Below the pieces are notes generated by a model, which did not search any database, was not told the origin of the DNA, and was given only the letters and a program-made list of their open reading frames with translations. Positions 23,056-33,541 of a stretch of 64,000 nucleotides of DNA are shown here, piece by piece. Within the stretch, counting starts at the first letter, position 1, and each line of letters starts with the position of its first letter. Where the stretch lies: positions 54,352,318-54,416,317 of the forward strand of contig JBANSL010000004.1 of assembly GCA_037127255.1 (NCBI GenBank). Direction: 5' to 3'. This DNA comes from Persicaria tinctoria. Its lineage: Eukaryota > Streptophyta > Magnoliopsida > Caryophyllales > Polygonaceae. The position numbers and the translations under genes are program-made.

Positions 23056-23475
23056 TCACTTTTTATGCTTTGGCGCCTTAACGCTCTTAGGGGCTCTCGG
23101 GGGCTTCTGATGGGCCTTGGATTTGAGCGAGCCCGTGCTTGTCGGGCCGAACTTCTTTTGGCGATCGTGGGTCGGATCTGGGTAAGACACATGTACCTCA
23201 AAGTGGGACTCCCCTTCATAGACAAAGAGGAGCGAGCATCCCAAGACTACTCGATTAGAGAAAACGAAGTCCGGCCATCCTTCGGTAAGCCAGTAAGCCC
23301 CGTTCTTGTCCTTCTCCACATCGACTTCGAAATCCTGACAAGTGGTTGACCAAAGGTAGATGAGCTGATGCGTTTCATCTCCGAGTTGCTCGTATATTTG
23401 GGGCAGCTGTAACGTCTGCAAGTGCTCCTCCTTGGTGACGAACCGGTAGAATGCTCGAGTGTTTTCAGAGCCCAT
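23056..23475 (-). CDS. B3-domain protein type b, unit 1 (intact, 139 aa)
   Basis: An open frame of 139 codons, nearly identical to 18981-19400. Differences are few (for example LQTLQLPQ against LQTLNLPQ, and VEKDKNG against VEKDTNG). The B3 core and the basic tail are both preserved. Three copies with no stop, among neighbours that all carry stops, could reflect selection or a very recent copy. The sequence alone cannot decide. Confidence 0.78.
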   Translation of the reverse strand: MGSENTRAFYRFVTKEEHLQTLQLPQIYEQLGDETHQLIYLWSTTCQDFEVDVEKDKNGAYWLTEGWPDFVFSNRVVLGCSLLFVYEGESHFEVHVSYPDPTHDRQKKFGPTSTGSLKSKAHQKPPRAPKSVKAPKHKK

Positions 23476-24190
23476 GTCAGAGTCCCTACGAAGGGGGTGT
23501 TTTTAATTTTGAAGAGTTATGGTTTCGCCACTTTTTTTCTCCTCTATTTATGGTGCTTCACTTGTTAGGGCTATCTGCGGCCAAGTGGCTGCTGGGGTTG
23601 GTGGCTCTTATTATACGTGGGAGTTCCTAGCAACCCACGTTCTCTTCTTTGAGTAGAATGGGATCCACGTGTTCAGGAGGGATTCAAAGCATTCTTCCCG
23701 TGTTTCCGAAAAAGAAGAGACCGTTGCATGTGGGGTGCAGGAAAAACGTTGCCTCTGCTCGTGACTGGGAATGATTTTTGATGTGATTAGGAGCGGTAAT
23801 GGAGGAGTGCTTCTCTTAGAACAGACAGGGGAGGATCCTTCCTCAAATTGTTGAAGGTACGCGAAAAGTGATCTTCATAGCTTGGGCCTTTTAATCGACC
23901 ACGGAAACCTCGTATATAATTGTTCATTTTACTTTGGTGGTTTAAAGGGTGGCTTCGGGCCGCCCGTGGTGACTTCAACAGTTATGAGTTGCAAGTGTTT
24001 ACGGCTGTCTTTAGGTATGCGATCATGTTTTCGTGACTTCCATCCGTACCAAGAAACAAAGATCTTTTATTATTCATCGGAGGTAACAGGAACAACGATT
24101 TTTCAAAGATTCGATTCCCTCGAGCCCGGAACATTTAAACTTAGAGAGGGTACATGTTACAGGGGACACGGATTTAGAAATTTTTCATCT

Positions 24191-24508
24191 CTACATTCCT
24201 CCGCTGTCGGGATTGATCACATCGACTTCGAAGATGGAGTCCCCCATGTAGGCGAAAATCAAGGCCGACTCTATAGTAACTCGGTTCGCCTGAATGAAGT
24301 GGTGCCACCCCTGGGTCAACCAGAAAAGGCCATCACTGTCCTTTTCAACTTTTACCTCATGTTCTCGATTGGAGCGGGACCAAAGCCTGGCTTGGGATTG
24401 TGTGTCCTCGTCTATTAGGACATACACGAGCGGGAGTCAGAGCGTTTGAAGTTGTTCCTCCATCATGATGACTCGACAGAACGTCCTGGGTGGTGCCCCT
24501 GAATTCAT
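24191..24508 (-). pseudogene. B3-domain gene type a, unit 1 (one internal TGA)
   Basis: The frame starts at an ATG at 24508 (MNSGAPPRTFCRV), meets a TGA at codon 24, then continues to 24191: 105 codons in all. The second part has a clear B3 core: REHEVKVEKDSDGLFWLTQG, FIQANRVTIESALIFAYMG, SIFEVDVINP. It parallels type b throughout (EEQLQTL here against EEHLQTL in b) and has no intron. The TGA sits in a CTC-TGA-CTC context and could be a former CGA. A shorter product from an internal start at 24427 is conceivable. Confidence 0.72.
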
Positions 24509-24935
24509 CTTCGTCGACAAGGGGTGTTGGATTCCCTGAGTCGCCGAAGCTTATTTTATGCTTAAGGAGTTGAGCCTTGCCCTCGATCTCGTCGCCCCCT
24601 GAGAGAAGAGTTAGGTTTTTCTCTTCTCATTCTTCATCTTTCTTTGAATTTCGATAATTTAAAAGAGGTTCACGGGTCTTTTACTCTCCTTTATTTCGTC
24701 ACTTTTCATGGTAGCAGGCTTTGATCTGCACGAAGCGTCCCATTTGATGTACATCTGTCTGTCATGCTTAGCCTGGGGCAGGGATATCTTGACCATTCTC
24801 GGGTTTTGCCCTGGTCTCTTTTCAGTGTTTTGGGTTATCGAGACGGTGCCTGTGCAGCCCGTGGCCCTTGAGGATCCCCTTTTAAAATCGAGGTTCCCTG
24901 AACCTTTTATTTTTGCGAAGAGGATCTATCTTAAG

Positions 24936-25138
24936 ATGTCATCCTCAAACCAGACGACCTGGGCCTTTTTCCGTTCTCTGGATTTCCCGGAGCAGATGTA
25001 TCGCTTGGTACGTCGTAATCGTGGTTTCAATGTTTTTGTTGATTTTTTTTAGTTTACTTATCTTTCCTTGTTTAATTGGTGTATCTGAACAGCGGTTGCC
25101 TGCTCGTTTTGAAATTGAATACGGCCCGTATCTCCCCA
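24936..25138 (+). pseudogene. B3-type gene d, unit 1 (5' part only, cut by the array)
   Basis: Exon 1, 24936-25007, is 24 codons with the WAFF motif and ends at GTACGT. The acceptor at 25091-25092 opens exon 2 with RLPARFEIEYGPYLP, the same start as types c and element 1. At about 25138 the sequence turns into 71-bp repeat, so the whole B3 core is missing. It is antisense to gag-pol, like the B3 gene of element 1, which is its closest relative here. Confidence 0.75.
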
Positions 25139-28100
25139 ATGTGTCCACTAGATGTCCGACGCGGAGCAAGCTCCTGCGTCATAGGACTAAGGGTTAATCT
25201 GGGAGAACAAAGCGTCCACCAGACGTCCGACACGGAGCAAGCTCCAGCGTCATAGGACCAAATGTTAATCTGGGAGCCCAATACGTCCACCAGATGTTCG
25301 ACGCGGAGCAAGGTCTAGCGTCATAGGACTAAGGGTTAATCTGGGAGCCCAATGCGTCCACTAGATGTCCGACGCGGAGCAAGCTCCAGCGTCATAGGAC
25401 TAAGGGTTAATCTGGGAGCCCAATGCGTCCACCAGATGTCCGACGCGGAGCAAGCTCTAGCGTCATAGGACTAAGGGTTAATCTGGGAGCCCAATGCGTC
25501 CACCAGATGTCCGACGCGGAAGAAGCTCCAGAGTCTTAGGACTAAAGGTTGACATGGGAGCCCAAAGCATCCACCAGACGTCCGACGCGGAGCAAGCTCC
25601 AGCGTTATAAGACTAAGGGTTAATCTGGGAGTCCAATGCGTCCACCAGATGTCCGACGTGGAGCAAGCTCCACCGTTATAGAACCAAATGTTAATCTGGG
25701 AGCCCAATGCGTCCACCAGATATCCGATGCGGAGCAAGCTCCCGCGTTATAGGACTAAGGGTTAATCTGGGAGCCCAATGAATCCAACAGACGTCCGACG
25801 TGGAGCAAGCTCCAGCTTCATAGGACTAAGCGTTAATCCTGGAGCCCAGTGCGTCCACCAGATGTCCGATCCGGAGCAAGCTCCGGCGTCATATGACTAA
25901 GGGTTAATCTGGGAGCCCAAAGCGTCCACCAAACGTCCGACGCGGAGCAAGCTCCAGCGTCATAGGACCAAGCGTTAATCTGGGAGCCCAATGCGTCCAC
26001 CAGATGTCCGACGCGGAGCAAGCTCCAGCGTCATAGGACTAAGGGTTAATCTGGGAGCCCAATACGTCTACGAGATGTCCGACGCGGAGCAAGCTCCTGC
26101 GTCATAGGACTAAGGGTTAATCTGGAAGAACAAAGCGTCCACCAGACGTCCGACGCGGAGCAAGATCCAGCGTCATACGATCAAGCGTTAATCTGGGAGC
26201 CCAATGCGACCACCAGATGTCCGATGCGGAGCAAGCTCCTGCGTCATAGGACCAAGTGTTAATCTGGGAGTCCCATGCGTCCACCAGATATCCGACGCGG
26301 AGCAAACTCCAGCGTTATAGGACTAAGGGTTAATCTGAGAGCCCAAAGCGTCCTCCAGACGTCCGACGCACAGCAAGCTCCAACGTTATAGGACTAAGGG
26401 TTAATCTGAGAGCCCAAAGCGTCCTCCAGACGTCCGACGCGGAGCAAGCTCCAACGTCATAGGACTAAGCTTTAATCTGGGAGCCCTGTGCGTCCACTAG
26501 ATGTCCGACGCGGAGCAAACTTTAGCGTTATAGGACTAAGGGTTAATCTGGGAGCCCAATGCATCCAACAGACGTCCGACGCGGAGCAAGCTCCAGCTTC
26601 ATAAGATTAAGCGTTAATCTTGGAGCCCAGTGCGTCCACCAGATGTCCAACACGGAGCAAGCTCCAGCGTCATAGGACTAAGGATTAATCTGGGAGCCCA
26701 ATGCGTCCACCAGATGTCCGACGTGGAGCAAGCTCCGGCGTCATAGGACTAAGGGTTAATCTGGGGGCCCAAAGCGTCCACCAGACGTCCGACGCGGAGC
26801 AAGCTCCAGAGTCATAGGACTAAGGGTTAATCTGGGAGCCTAATGCGTCCACCAGATGTCCGATGCGGAGCAAGCTCCAGCGTCATAGGAGTAAGGGTTA
26901 ATATGGGAGCCCAATGCGTCCACCAGATGTCCGACGCGGAGCAAGCTCCAGCGTCATAGGTCTAAGCGTTAATCTGGGAGCCCAATGTGTCCACCAGATG
27001 TCCGACGCGGAGCAAGCTCCAGCGTTATAGGACTAAGGGTTAATCTGGGAGCCCAAAGCGTCCGCCAGACGTCCGACGCGGAGCAAGCTCCAGCGTCATA
27101 GGACTAAGCGTTAATCTGGGAGCCCAGTGCGTCCACCAGATGTCCGAGGCGGAGCAAGCTCCAACGTTGTAGGACTAAGGGTTAATCTGGGAGCCCAATG
27201 CGTCCACTAGATGTCCGACGCGGAGCAAGCTCCAGCGTCATAGGACTAAGGGTTAATCTGGGAGCCCAAAGCGTCCACCAGACGTCCGACGCGGAGCAAG
27301 CTCCAGCGTAATAGGACCAAGCGTTAATCTGGGAGTCCAATGCGTCCACCAGATGTCCGACGTGGAGCAAGCTCTAGCGTCATAAGACTAAGGGTTAATA
27401 TGGGAGCCCAATGCGTCCAACAGATGTCTGACGCGGAGCAAGCTCCAGCTTCATAGGACTAAGGGTTAATCTGGGAGCCCAATGCGTCCACCAGATGTCC
27501 GACGCGGAGCAAGCTCCAGCGTCATAGGACTAAGGGTTAATATGTGAGCCCAATGCGTTCACCAGATGTCCGACGTTGAGCAAGCTCCAGCGTCATAGGA
27601 CTAAGGGTTAATCTGGGAGCCCAATGTGTCCACCAGATCTCCGACGCGGAGCAAGCTCCGGCGTCAAAGGACTAAGGGTTAATCTGGGAGCCCAATGCGT
27701 CCACCAGATGTCCGATGCGGAGCAAGCTCTGGCGTCATAGGACTAATGGTTAATCTGGGAGCCCAAAGCGTCCACCAGACGTCCGACGCGGAGAAAGCTC
27801 CAGCGTCATAGGACTAAACGTTAATCTAGGAGCCTAATGCGTCCACCAGATGTCCGACGTGGAGCAAGCTCCAGCGTTATAGGACTAAGGGTTAATCTGG
27901 GAGCCCAATGCATCCACTAGATGTCCGACGCGGAGCAAGCTTCAGCTTTATAGGACTAAGGGTTAATCTGGGAGCCCAATGTGACCACCAGATGTCCGAC
28001 GCGGAGCAAGCTCCAGCGTCATAGGACTAATGGTTAATCTGGGAGCCCAAAGCGTCCATCAGACGTCCGACGTGGAGCAAGCTCTAGTGTTATAGGACTA

Positions 28101-28516
28101 TACGTTAATCTGGGAGCCTAATGCGTCCACCAGATATCCGAAGCGAAGCAAGCTCCAGCGTTATAGGACAAAGGGTTAATCTGGGAGCTCAAAGCGTCCA
28201 CCAGACGTCCGACGCGGTGCAAGCTCCAGCGTCATAGGACTAAGGGTCAATCTGGGAGCCCAATGCGTCCACCAGATGTCCGACGCGGAGCAAGCTCCAG
28301 CGGCATAGGACCAAGTGTTAATCTGGTAGCCCAATGCGTCCACCAGATATCCGACGCGGAGCAAGCTCCAGCGTTATAGGACTAAGGGTTAATCTGGGAG
28401 CCCAAAGCGTCCACCAGACGTCCGACGCGGAACAAGCTCCAGCGTCATAGGACTAAGCGTTAATCTGTTAGCCCTATGCGTCCACCAGATGTCCGACACG
28501 GAGCAAGCTCCAGCGT
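25139..28516. repeat. 71-bp tandem repeat array, unit 1 (about 47 monomers)
   Basis: The monomer contains AGATGTCCGACGCGGAGC and GGACTAAGGGTTAATCTG and repeats head to tail for about 3.4 kb. Two main variants differ at linked sites: AATGCG...AGATG and AAAGCG...AGACG. Each monomer holds an inverted repeat: GACGC-GGAGC, a 2-base loop (AA), then GCTCC-(A)-GCGTC with one bulged A. Open frames of about 62 codons arise only because three monomers make 213 bp. Tandem repeats downstream of pol are known in Tat/Ogre elements and can seed satellites. Confidence 0.97.
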
Positions 28517-28819
28517 GTGAAAACGCTCAATCCTTGGGTGAGCCAGAGCACCCCTGCTTCGTCCCTTTCTACTAGGACGCGTATGCCCCTCCTTACAGAC
28601 CCATTGGTTAGGATTATTCTTTCAACACCGGGTAACCCATACTCCTCTTCGAAGAACTTTGGCAGAGGCTATGGTTGTTTGGAGGAAAAGATTAATTGTG
28701 AGTAGGAAACAAGAATGTTTAACCGGAGAGGTTTAAAGGGGCCTTACCGTTCATTGCAAGAGAGAAGCATTTTGGATCCATCGGAGGAAATCCCTTGAGT
28801 GGCCTCCACCTGCTGCCAT
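28517..28819 (-). pseudogene. B3-domain gene type c, unit 2 (3' end lost)
   Basis: Same structure and same truncation as 22460-22762, offset by 6,057 bp. The ATG is at 28819 and the same TGA lies in exon 1. Confidence 0.8.
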
Positions 28820-29112
28820 GTTACCTCTGGAATTTTTTGGTTTATATTTATCTGATAGAAAGTGTTTCACGGGGACTTTCTGGTCCTTGGCTTTTATAGA
28901 GAAACCGTTGGCCATTGTTCCCTTACTTGTTTGATCCTTTTATTTAATACTCGCATTGTTCGAGTATCTTTCAGAATCGTTCTTTCCCCAGGTCTCTAGG
29001 GAAGGAAAATCGGCCAGGAAAGGAAAAACAGCTTTATTGATTCTTTCTTTTAACCGAGAAAAAGAAAAAGGAAAACTTTTATTCATTTTCAAGTATATCG
29101 GGACTCGTGGGC

Positions 29113-29532
29113 TCACTTTTTATGCTTTGGCGCCTTAACGCTCTTAGGGGCTCTCGGGGGCTTCTGATGGGCCTTGGATTTGAGCGAGCCCGTGCTTGTC
29201 GGGCCGAACTTCTTTTGGCGATCGTGGGTCGGATCTGGGTAAGACACATGTACCTCAAAGTGGGACTCCCCTTCATAGACAAAGAGGAGCGAGCATCCCA
29301 AGACTACTCGATTAGAGAAAACGAAGTCCGGCCATCCTTCGGTAAGCCAGTAAGCCCCGTTCTTGTCCTTCTCCACATCGACTTCGAAATCCTGACAAGT
29401 GGTTGACCAAAGGTAGACGAGCTGATGCGTTTCATCTCCGAGTTGCTCGTATATTTGGGGCAGCTGTAACGTCTGCAAGTGCTCCTCCTTGGTGACGAAC
29501 CGGTAGAATGCTCGAGTGTTTTCAGAGCCCAT
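29113..29532 (-). CDS. B3-domain protein type b, unit 2 (intact, 139 aa)
   Basis: A 139-codon frame that differs from the unit 1 copy at a single residue that I can see (HQLVYL against HQLIYL). B3 core and basic tail as in 18981-19400. Confidence 0.78.
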   Translation of the reverse strand: MGSENTRAFYRFVTKEEHLQTLQLPQIYEQLGDETHQLVYLWSTTCQDFEVDVEKDKNGAYWLTEGWPDFVFSNRVVLGCSLLFVYEGESHFEVHVSYPDPTHDRQKKFGPTSTGSLKSKAHQKPPRAPKSVKAPKHKK

Positions 29533-30247
29533 GTCAGAGTCCCTACGAAGGGGGTGTTTTTAATTTTGAAGAGTTATGGTTTCGCCACTTTTTTTCTCCT
29601 CTATTTATGGTGCTTCACTTGTTAGGGCTATCTGCGGCCAAGTGGCTGCTGGGGTTGGTGGCTCTTATTATACGTGGGAGTTCCTAGCAACCCACGTTCT
29701 CTTCTTTGAGTAGAATGGGATCCACGTGTTCAGGAGGGATTCAAAGCATTCTTCCCGTGTTTCCGAAAAAGAAGAGACCGTTGCATGTGGGGCGCAGGAA
29801 AAACGTTGCCTCTGCTCGTGACTGGGAATGATTTTTGATGTGATTAGGAGCGGTAATGGAGGAGTGCTTCTCTTAGAACAGACAGGGGAGGATCCTTCCT
29901 CAAATTGTTGAAGGTACGCGAAAAGTGATCTTCATAGCTTGGGCCTTTTAATCGACCACGGAAACCTCGTATATAATTGTTCATTTTACTTTGGTGGTTT
30001 AAAGGGTGGCTTCGGGCCGCCCGTGGTGACTTCAACAGTTATGAGTTGCAAGTGTTTACGGCTGTCTTTAGGTATGCGATCATGTTTTCGTGACTTCCAT
30101 CCGTACCAAGAAACAAAGATCTTTTATTATTCATCGGAGGTAACAGGAACAACGATTTTTCAAAGATTCGATTCCCTCGAGCCCGGAACATTTAAACTTA
30201 GAGAGGGTACATGTTACAGGGGACACGGATTTAGAAATTTTTCATCT

Positions 30248-30565
30248 CTACATTCCTCCGCTGCCGGGATTGATCACATCGACTTCGAAGATGGAGTCCC
30301 CCATGTAGGCGAAAATCAAGGCCGACTCTATAGTAACTCGGTTCGCCTGAATGAAGTGGTGCCACCCCTGGGTCAACCAGAAAAGGCCATCACTGTCCTT
30401 TTCAACTTTTACCTCATGTTCTCGATTGGAGCGGGACCAAAGCCTGGCTTGGGATTGTGTGTCCTCGTCTATTAGGACATACACGAGCGGGAGTCAGAGC
30501 GTTTGAAGTTGTTCCTCCATCATGATGACTCGACAGAACGTCCTGGGTGGTGCCCCTGAATTCAT
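30248..30565 (-). pseudogene. B3-domain gene type a, unit 2 (one internal TGA)
   Basis: Copy of 24191-24508 with the same TGA at codon 24. One visible change near the end reads INPGSGGM instead of INPDSGGM. Confidence 0.72.
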
Positions 30566-30992
30566 CTTCGTCGACAAGGGGTGTTGGATTCCCTGAGTCG
30601 CCGAAGCTTATTTTATGCTTAAGGAGTTGAGCCTTGCCCTCGATCTCGTCGCCCCCTGAGAGAAGAGTTAGGTTTTTCTCTTCTCATTCTTCATCTTTCT
30701 TTGAATTTCGATAATTTAAAAGAGGTTCACGGGTCTTTTACTCTCCTTTATTTCGTCACTTTTCATGGTAGCAGGCTTTGATCTGCACGAAGCGTCCCAT
30801 TTGATGTACATCTGTCTGTCATGCTTAGCCTGGGGCAGGGATATCTTGACCATTCTCGGGTTTCGCCCTGGTCTCTTTTCAGTGTTTTGGGTTATCGAGA
30901 CGGTGCCTGTGCAGCCCGTGGCCCTTGAGGATCCCCTTTTAAAATCGAGGTTCCCTGAACCTTTTATTTTTGCGAAGAGGATCTATCTTAAG

Positions 30993-31195
30993 ATGTCATC
31001 CTCAAACCAGACGACCTGGGCCTTTTTCCGTTCTCTGGATTTCCCGGAGCAGATGTATCGCTTGGTACGTCGTAATCGTGGTTTCAATGTTTTTGTTGAT
31101 TTTTTTTAGTTTACTTATCTTTCCTTGTTTAATTGGTGTATCTGAACAGCGGTTGCCTGCTCGTTTTGAAATTGAATACGGCCCGTATCTCCCCA
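30993..31195 (+). pseudogene. B3-type gene d, unit 2 (5' part only)
   Basis: Copy of 24936-25138: a 24-codon exon 1 with WAFF, an intron, then a short start of exon 2 cut at the same base by the 71-bp array. The identical breakpoint shows that the array joined this gene before the 6-kb duplication. Confidence 0.75.
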
Positions 31196-33446
31196 ATGTG
31201 TCCACTAGATGTCCGACGCGGAGCAAGCTCCTGCGTCATAGGACTAAGGGTTAATCTGGGAGAACAAAGCGTCCACCAGACGTCCGACACGGAGCAAGCT
31301 CCAGCGTCATAGGACCAAATGTTAATCTGGGAGCCCAATACGTCCACCAGATGTTCGACGCGGAGCAAGGTCTAGCGTCATAGGACTAAGGGTTAATCTG
31401 GGAGCCCAATGCGTCCACTAGATGTCCGACGCGGAGCAAGCTCCAGCGTCATAGGACTAAGGGTTAATCTGGGAGCCCAATGCGTCCACCAGATGTCCGA
31501 CGCGGAGCAAGCTCTAGCGTCATAGGACTAAGGGTTAATCTGGGAGCCCAATGCGTCCACCAGATGTCCGACGCGGAAGAAGCTCCAGAGTCTTAGGACT
31601 AAAGGTTGACATGGGAGCCCAAAGCATCCACCAGACGTCCGACGCGGAGCAAGCTCCAGCGTTATAAGACTAAGGGTTAATCTGGGAGTCCAATGCGTCC
31701 ACCAGATGTCCGACGTGGAGCAAGCTCCACCGTTATAGAACCAAATGTTAATCTGGGAGCCCAATGCGTCCACCAGATGTCCGATGCGGAGCAAGCTCCC
31801 GCGTTATAGGACTAAGGGTTAATCTGGGAGCCCAATGAATCCAACAGACGTCCGACGTGGAGCAAGCTCCAGCTTCATAGGACTAAGCGTTAATCCTGGA
31901 GCCCAGTGCGTCCACCAGATGTCCGATGCGGAGCAAGCTCCGGCGTCATATGACTAAGGGTTAATCTGGGAGCCCAAAGCGTCCACCAAACGTCCGACGC
32001 GGAGCAAGCTCCAGCGTCATAGGACCAAGCGTTAATCTGGGAGCCCAATGCGTCCACCAGATGTCCGACGCGGAGCAAGCTCCAGCGTCATAGGACTAAG
32101 GGTTAATCTGGGAGCCCAATACGTCTACGAGATGTCCGACGTGGAGCAAGCTCCTGCGTCATAGGACTAAGGGTTAATCTGGAAGAACAAAGCGTCCACC
32201 AGACGTCCGACGCGGAGCAAGATCCAGCGTCATACGATCAAGCGTTAATCTGGGAGCCCAATGCGACCACCAGATGTCCGATGCGGAGCAAGCTCCTGCG
32301 TCATAGGACCAAGTGTTAATCTGGGAGTCCCATGCGTCCACCAGATATCCGACGCGGAGCAAACTCCAGCGTTATAGGACTAAGGGTTAATCTGAGAGCC
32401 CAAAGCGTCCTCCAGACGTCCGACGCACAGCAAGCTCCAACGTTATAGGACTAAGGGTTAATCTGAGAGCCCAAAGCGTCCTCCAGACGTCCGACGCGGA
32501 GCAAGCTCCAACGTCATAGGACTAAGCTTTAATCTGGGAGCCCTGTGCGTCCACTAGATGTCCGACGCGGAGGAAACTTTAGCGTTATAGGACTAAGGGT
32601 TAATCTGGGAGCCCAATGCATCCAACAGACGTCCGACGCGGAGCAAGCTCCAGCTTCATAAGATTAAGCGTTAATCTTGGAGCCCAGTGCGTCCACCAGA
32701 TGTCCAACACGGAGCAAGCTCCAGCGTCATAGGACTAAGGATTAATCTGGGAGCCCAATGCGTCCACCAGATGTCCGACGTGGAGCAAGCTCCGGCGTCA
32801 TAGGACTAAGGGTTAATCTGGGAGCCCAAAGCGTCCACCAGACGTCCGACGCGGAGCAAGCTCCAGAGTCATAGGACTAAGGGTTAATCTGGGAGCCTAA
32901 TGCGTCCACCAGATGTCCGATGCGGAGCAAGCTCCAGCGTCATAGGAGTAAGGGTTAATATGGGAGCCAATGCGTCCACCAGATGTCCGACGCGGAGCAA
33001 GCTCCAGCGTCATAGGACCAAGTGTTAATCTGGGAGCCCAATGCGTCCACCAGATATCCGACGCGGAGCAAGCTCCAGCGTCATAGGACTAAGGGTTAAT
33101 CTTGGAGCCCAAAGCGTCCACCAGATGTCCGACGCAGAGTAAGCTCTAGCGTCATAGGACTAAGGGTTAATCTGGGAGCCCAATGCGTCCACCAGATGTC
33201 CGATACGGAGCAAGCTCCGGCGTCATAGGACCGCTTGTTAATCTGGGAGCCCAATGCGTCCACCAGATGTCCGACGTAGAGTAAGCTCTAGCGTCATAGA
33301 ACTAAGGGTTAATCTGGGAGCCCAATGCGTCCACCAGATTTCTGATACAGAGCAAGCTCCGGCGTCATAGGACCGCGTGTTAATCTGGGAGCCCAATGCG
33401 TCCACCAGACGTTCGACGCGGAGCAGGCTCCAGCATTATAGGGCTG
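31196..33446. repeat. 71-bp tandem repeat array, unit 2 (about 31-32 monomers)
   Basis: Same monomer and variants as the unit 1 array. The first 1.77 kb follows unit 1 monomer by monomer. From about 32,970 the order differs, and late monomers carry private changes (for example GGACCGC). It ends near the integrase 3' end. 33447-33541 is the short untranslated stretch after the integrase stop. Confidence 0.97.
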
Positions 33447-33541
33447 AAAGTTGTAGAAAAATACATAAAGCACCCACTAACCGCTTTGATTTATTTACTG
33501 ATAGCGGGGGTGACTGGATAAACTTCGAAAAGACTTAGAGA

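Larger units (their letters stand above)
22460..28516. repeat. Duplicated segment, unit 1 (about 6,057 bp)
   Basis: Type-c (truncated), b, a and d B3 genes plus a 71-bp array form a unit that recurs at 28517 with a constant offset of 6,057 bp. I see only scattered single-base differences in the unique part, so the duplication is recent. Confidence 0.95.
28517..33446. repeat. Duplicated segment, unit 2
   Basis: Second copy of the 6,057-bp unit. It matches unit 1 closely up to about 32,970, then continues with a different set of 71-bp monomers and joins the 3' side of the gag-pol region at about 33446. Confidence 0.95.

Noticed and set aside
24708..25052. 114-codon + strand frame overlapping the type-d gene (also 30765-31109)
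   Set aside because: It covers the upstream region and exon 1 of type d in another frame, and shows no motif. The spliced reading fits the related genes better.
25139..33446. 71-bp repeats as a CRISPR array, or as coding (62-codon open frames)
   Set aside because: There are no unique spacers; monomers abut head to tail in a plant genome. The frames arise because three monomers equal 213 bp, and stops fall at random variants.
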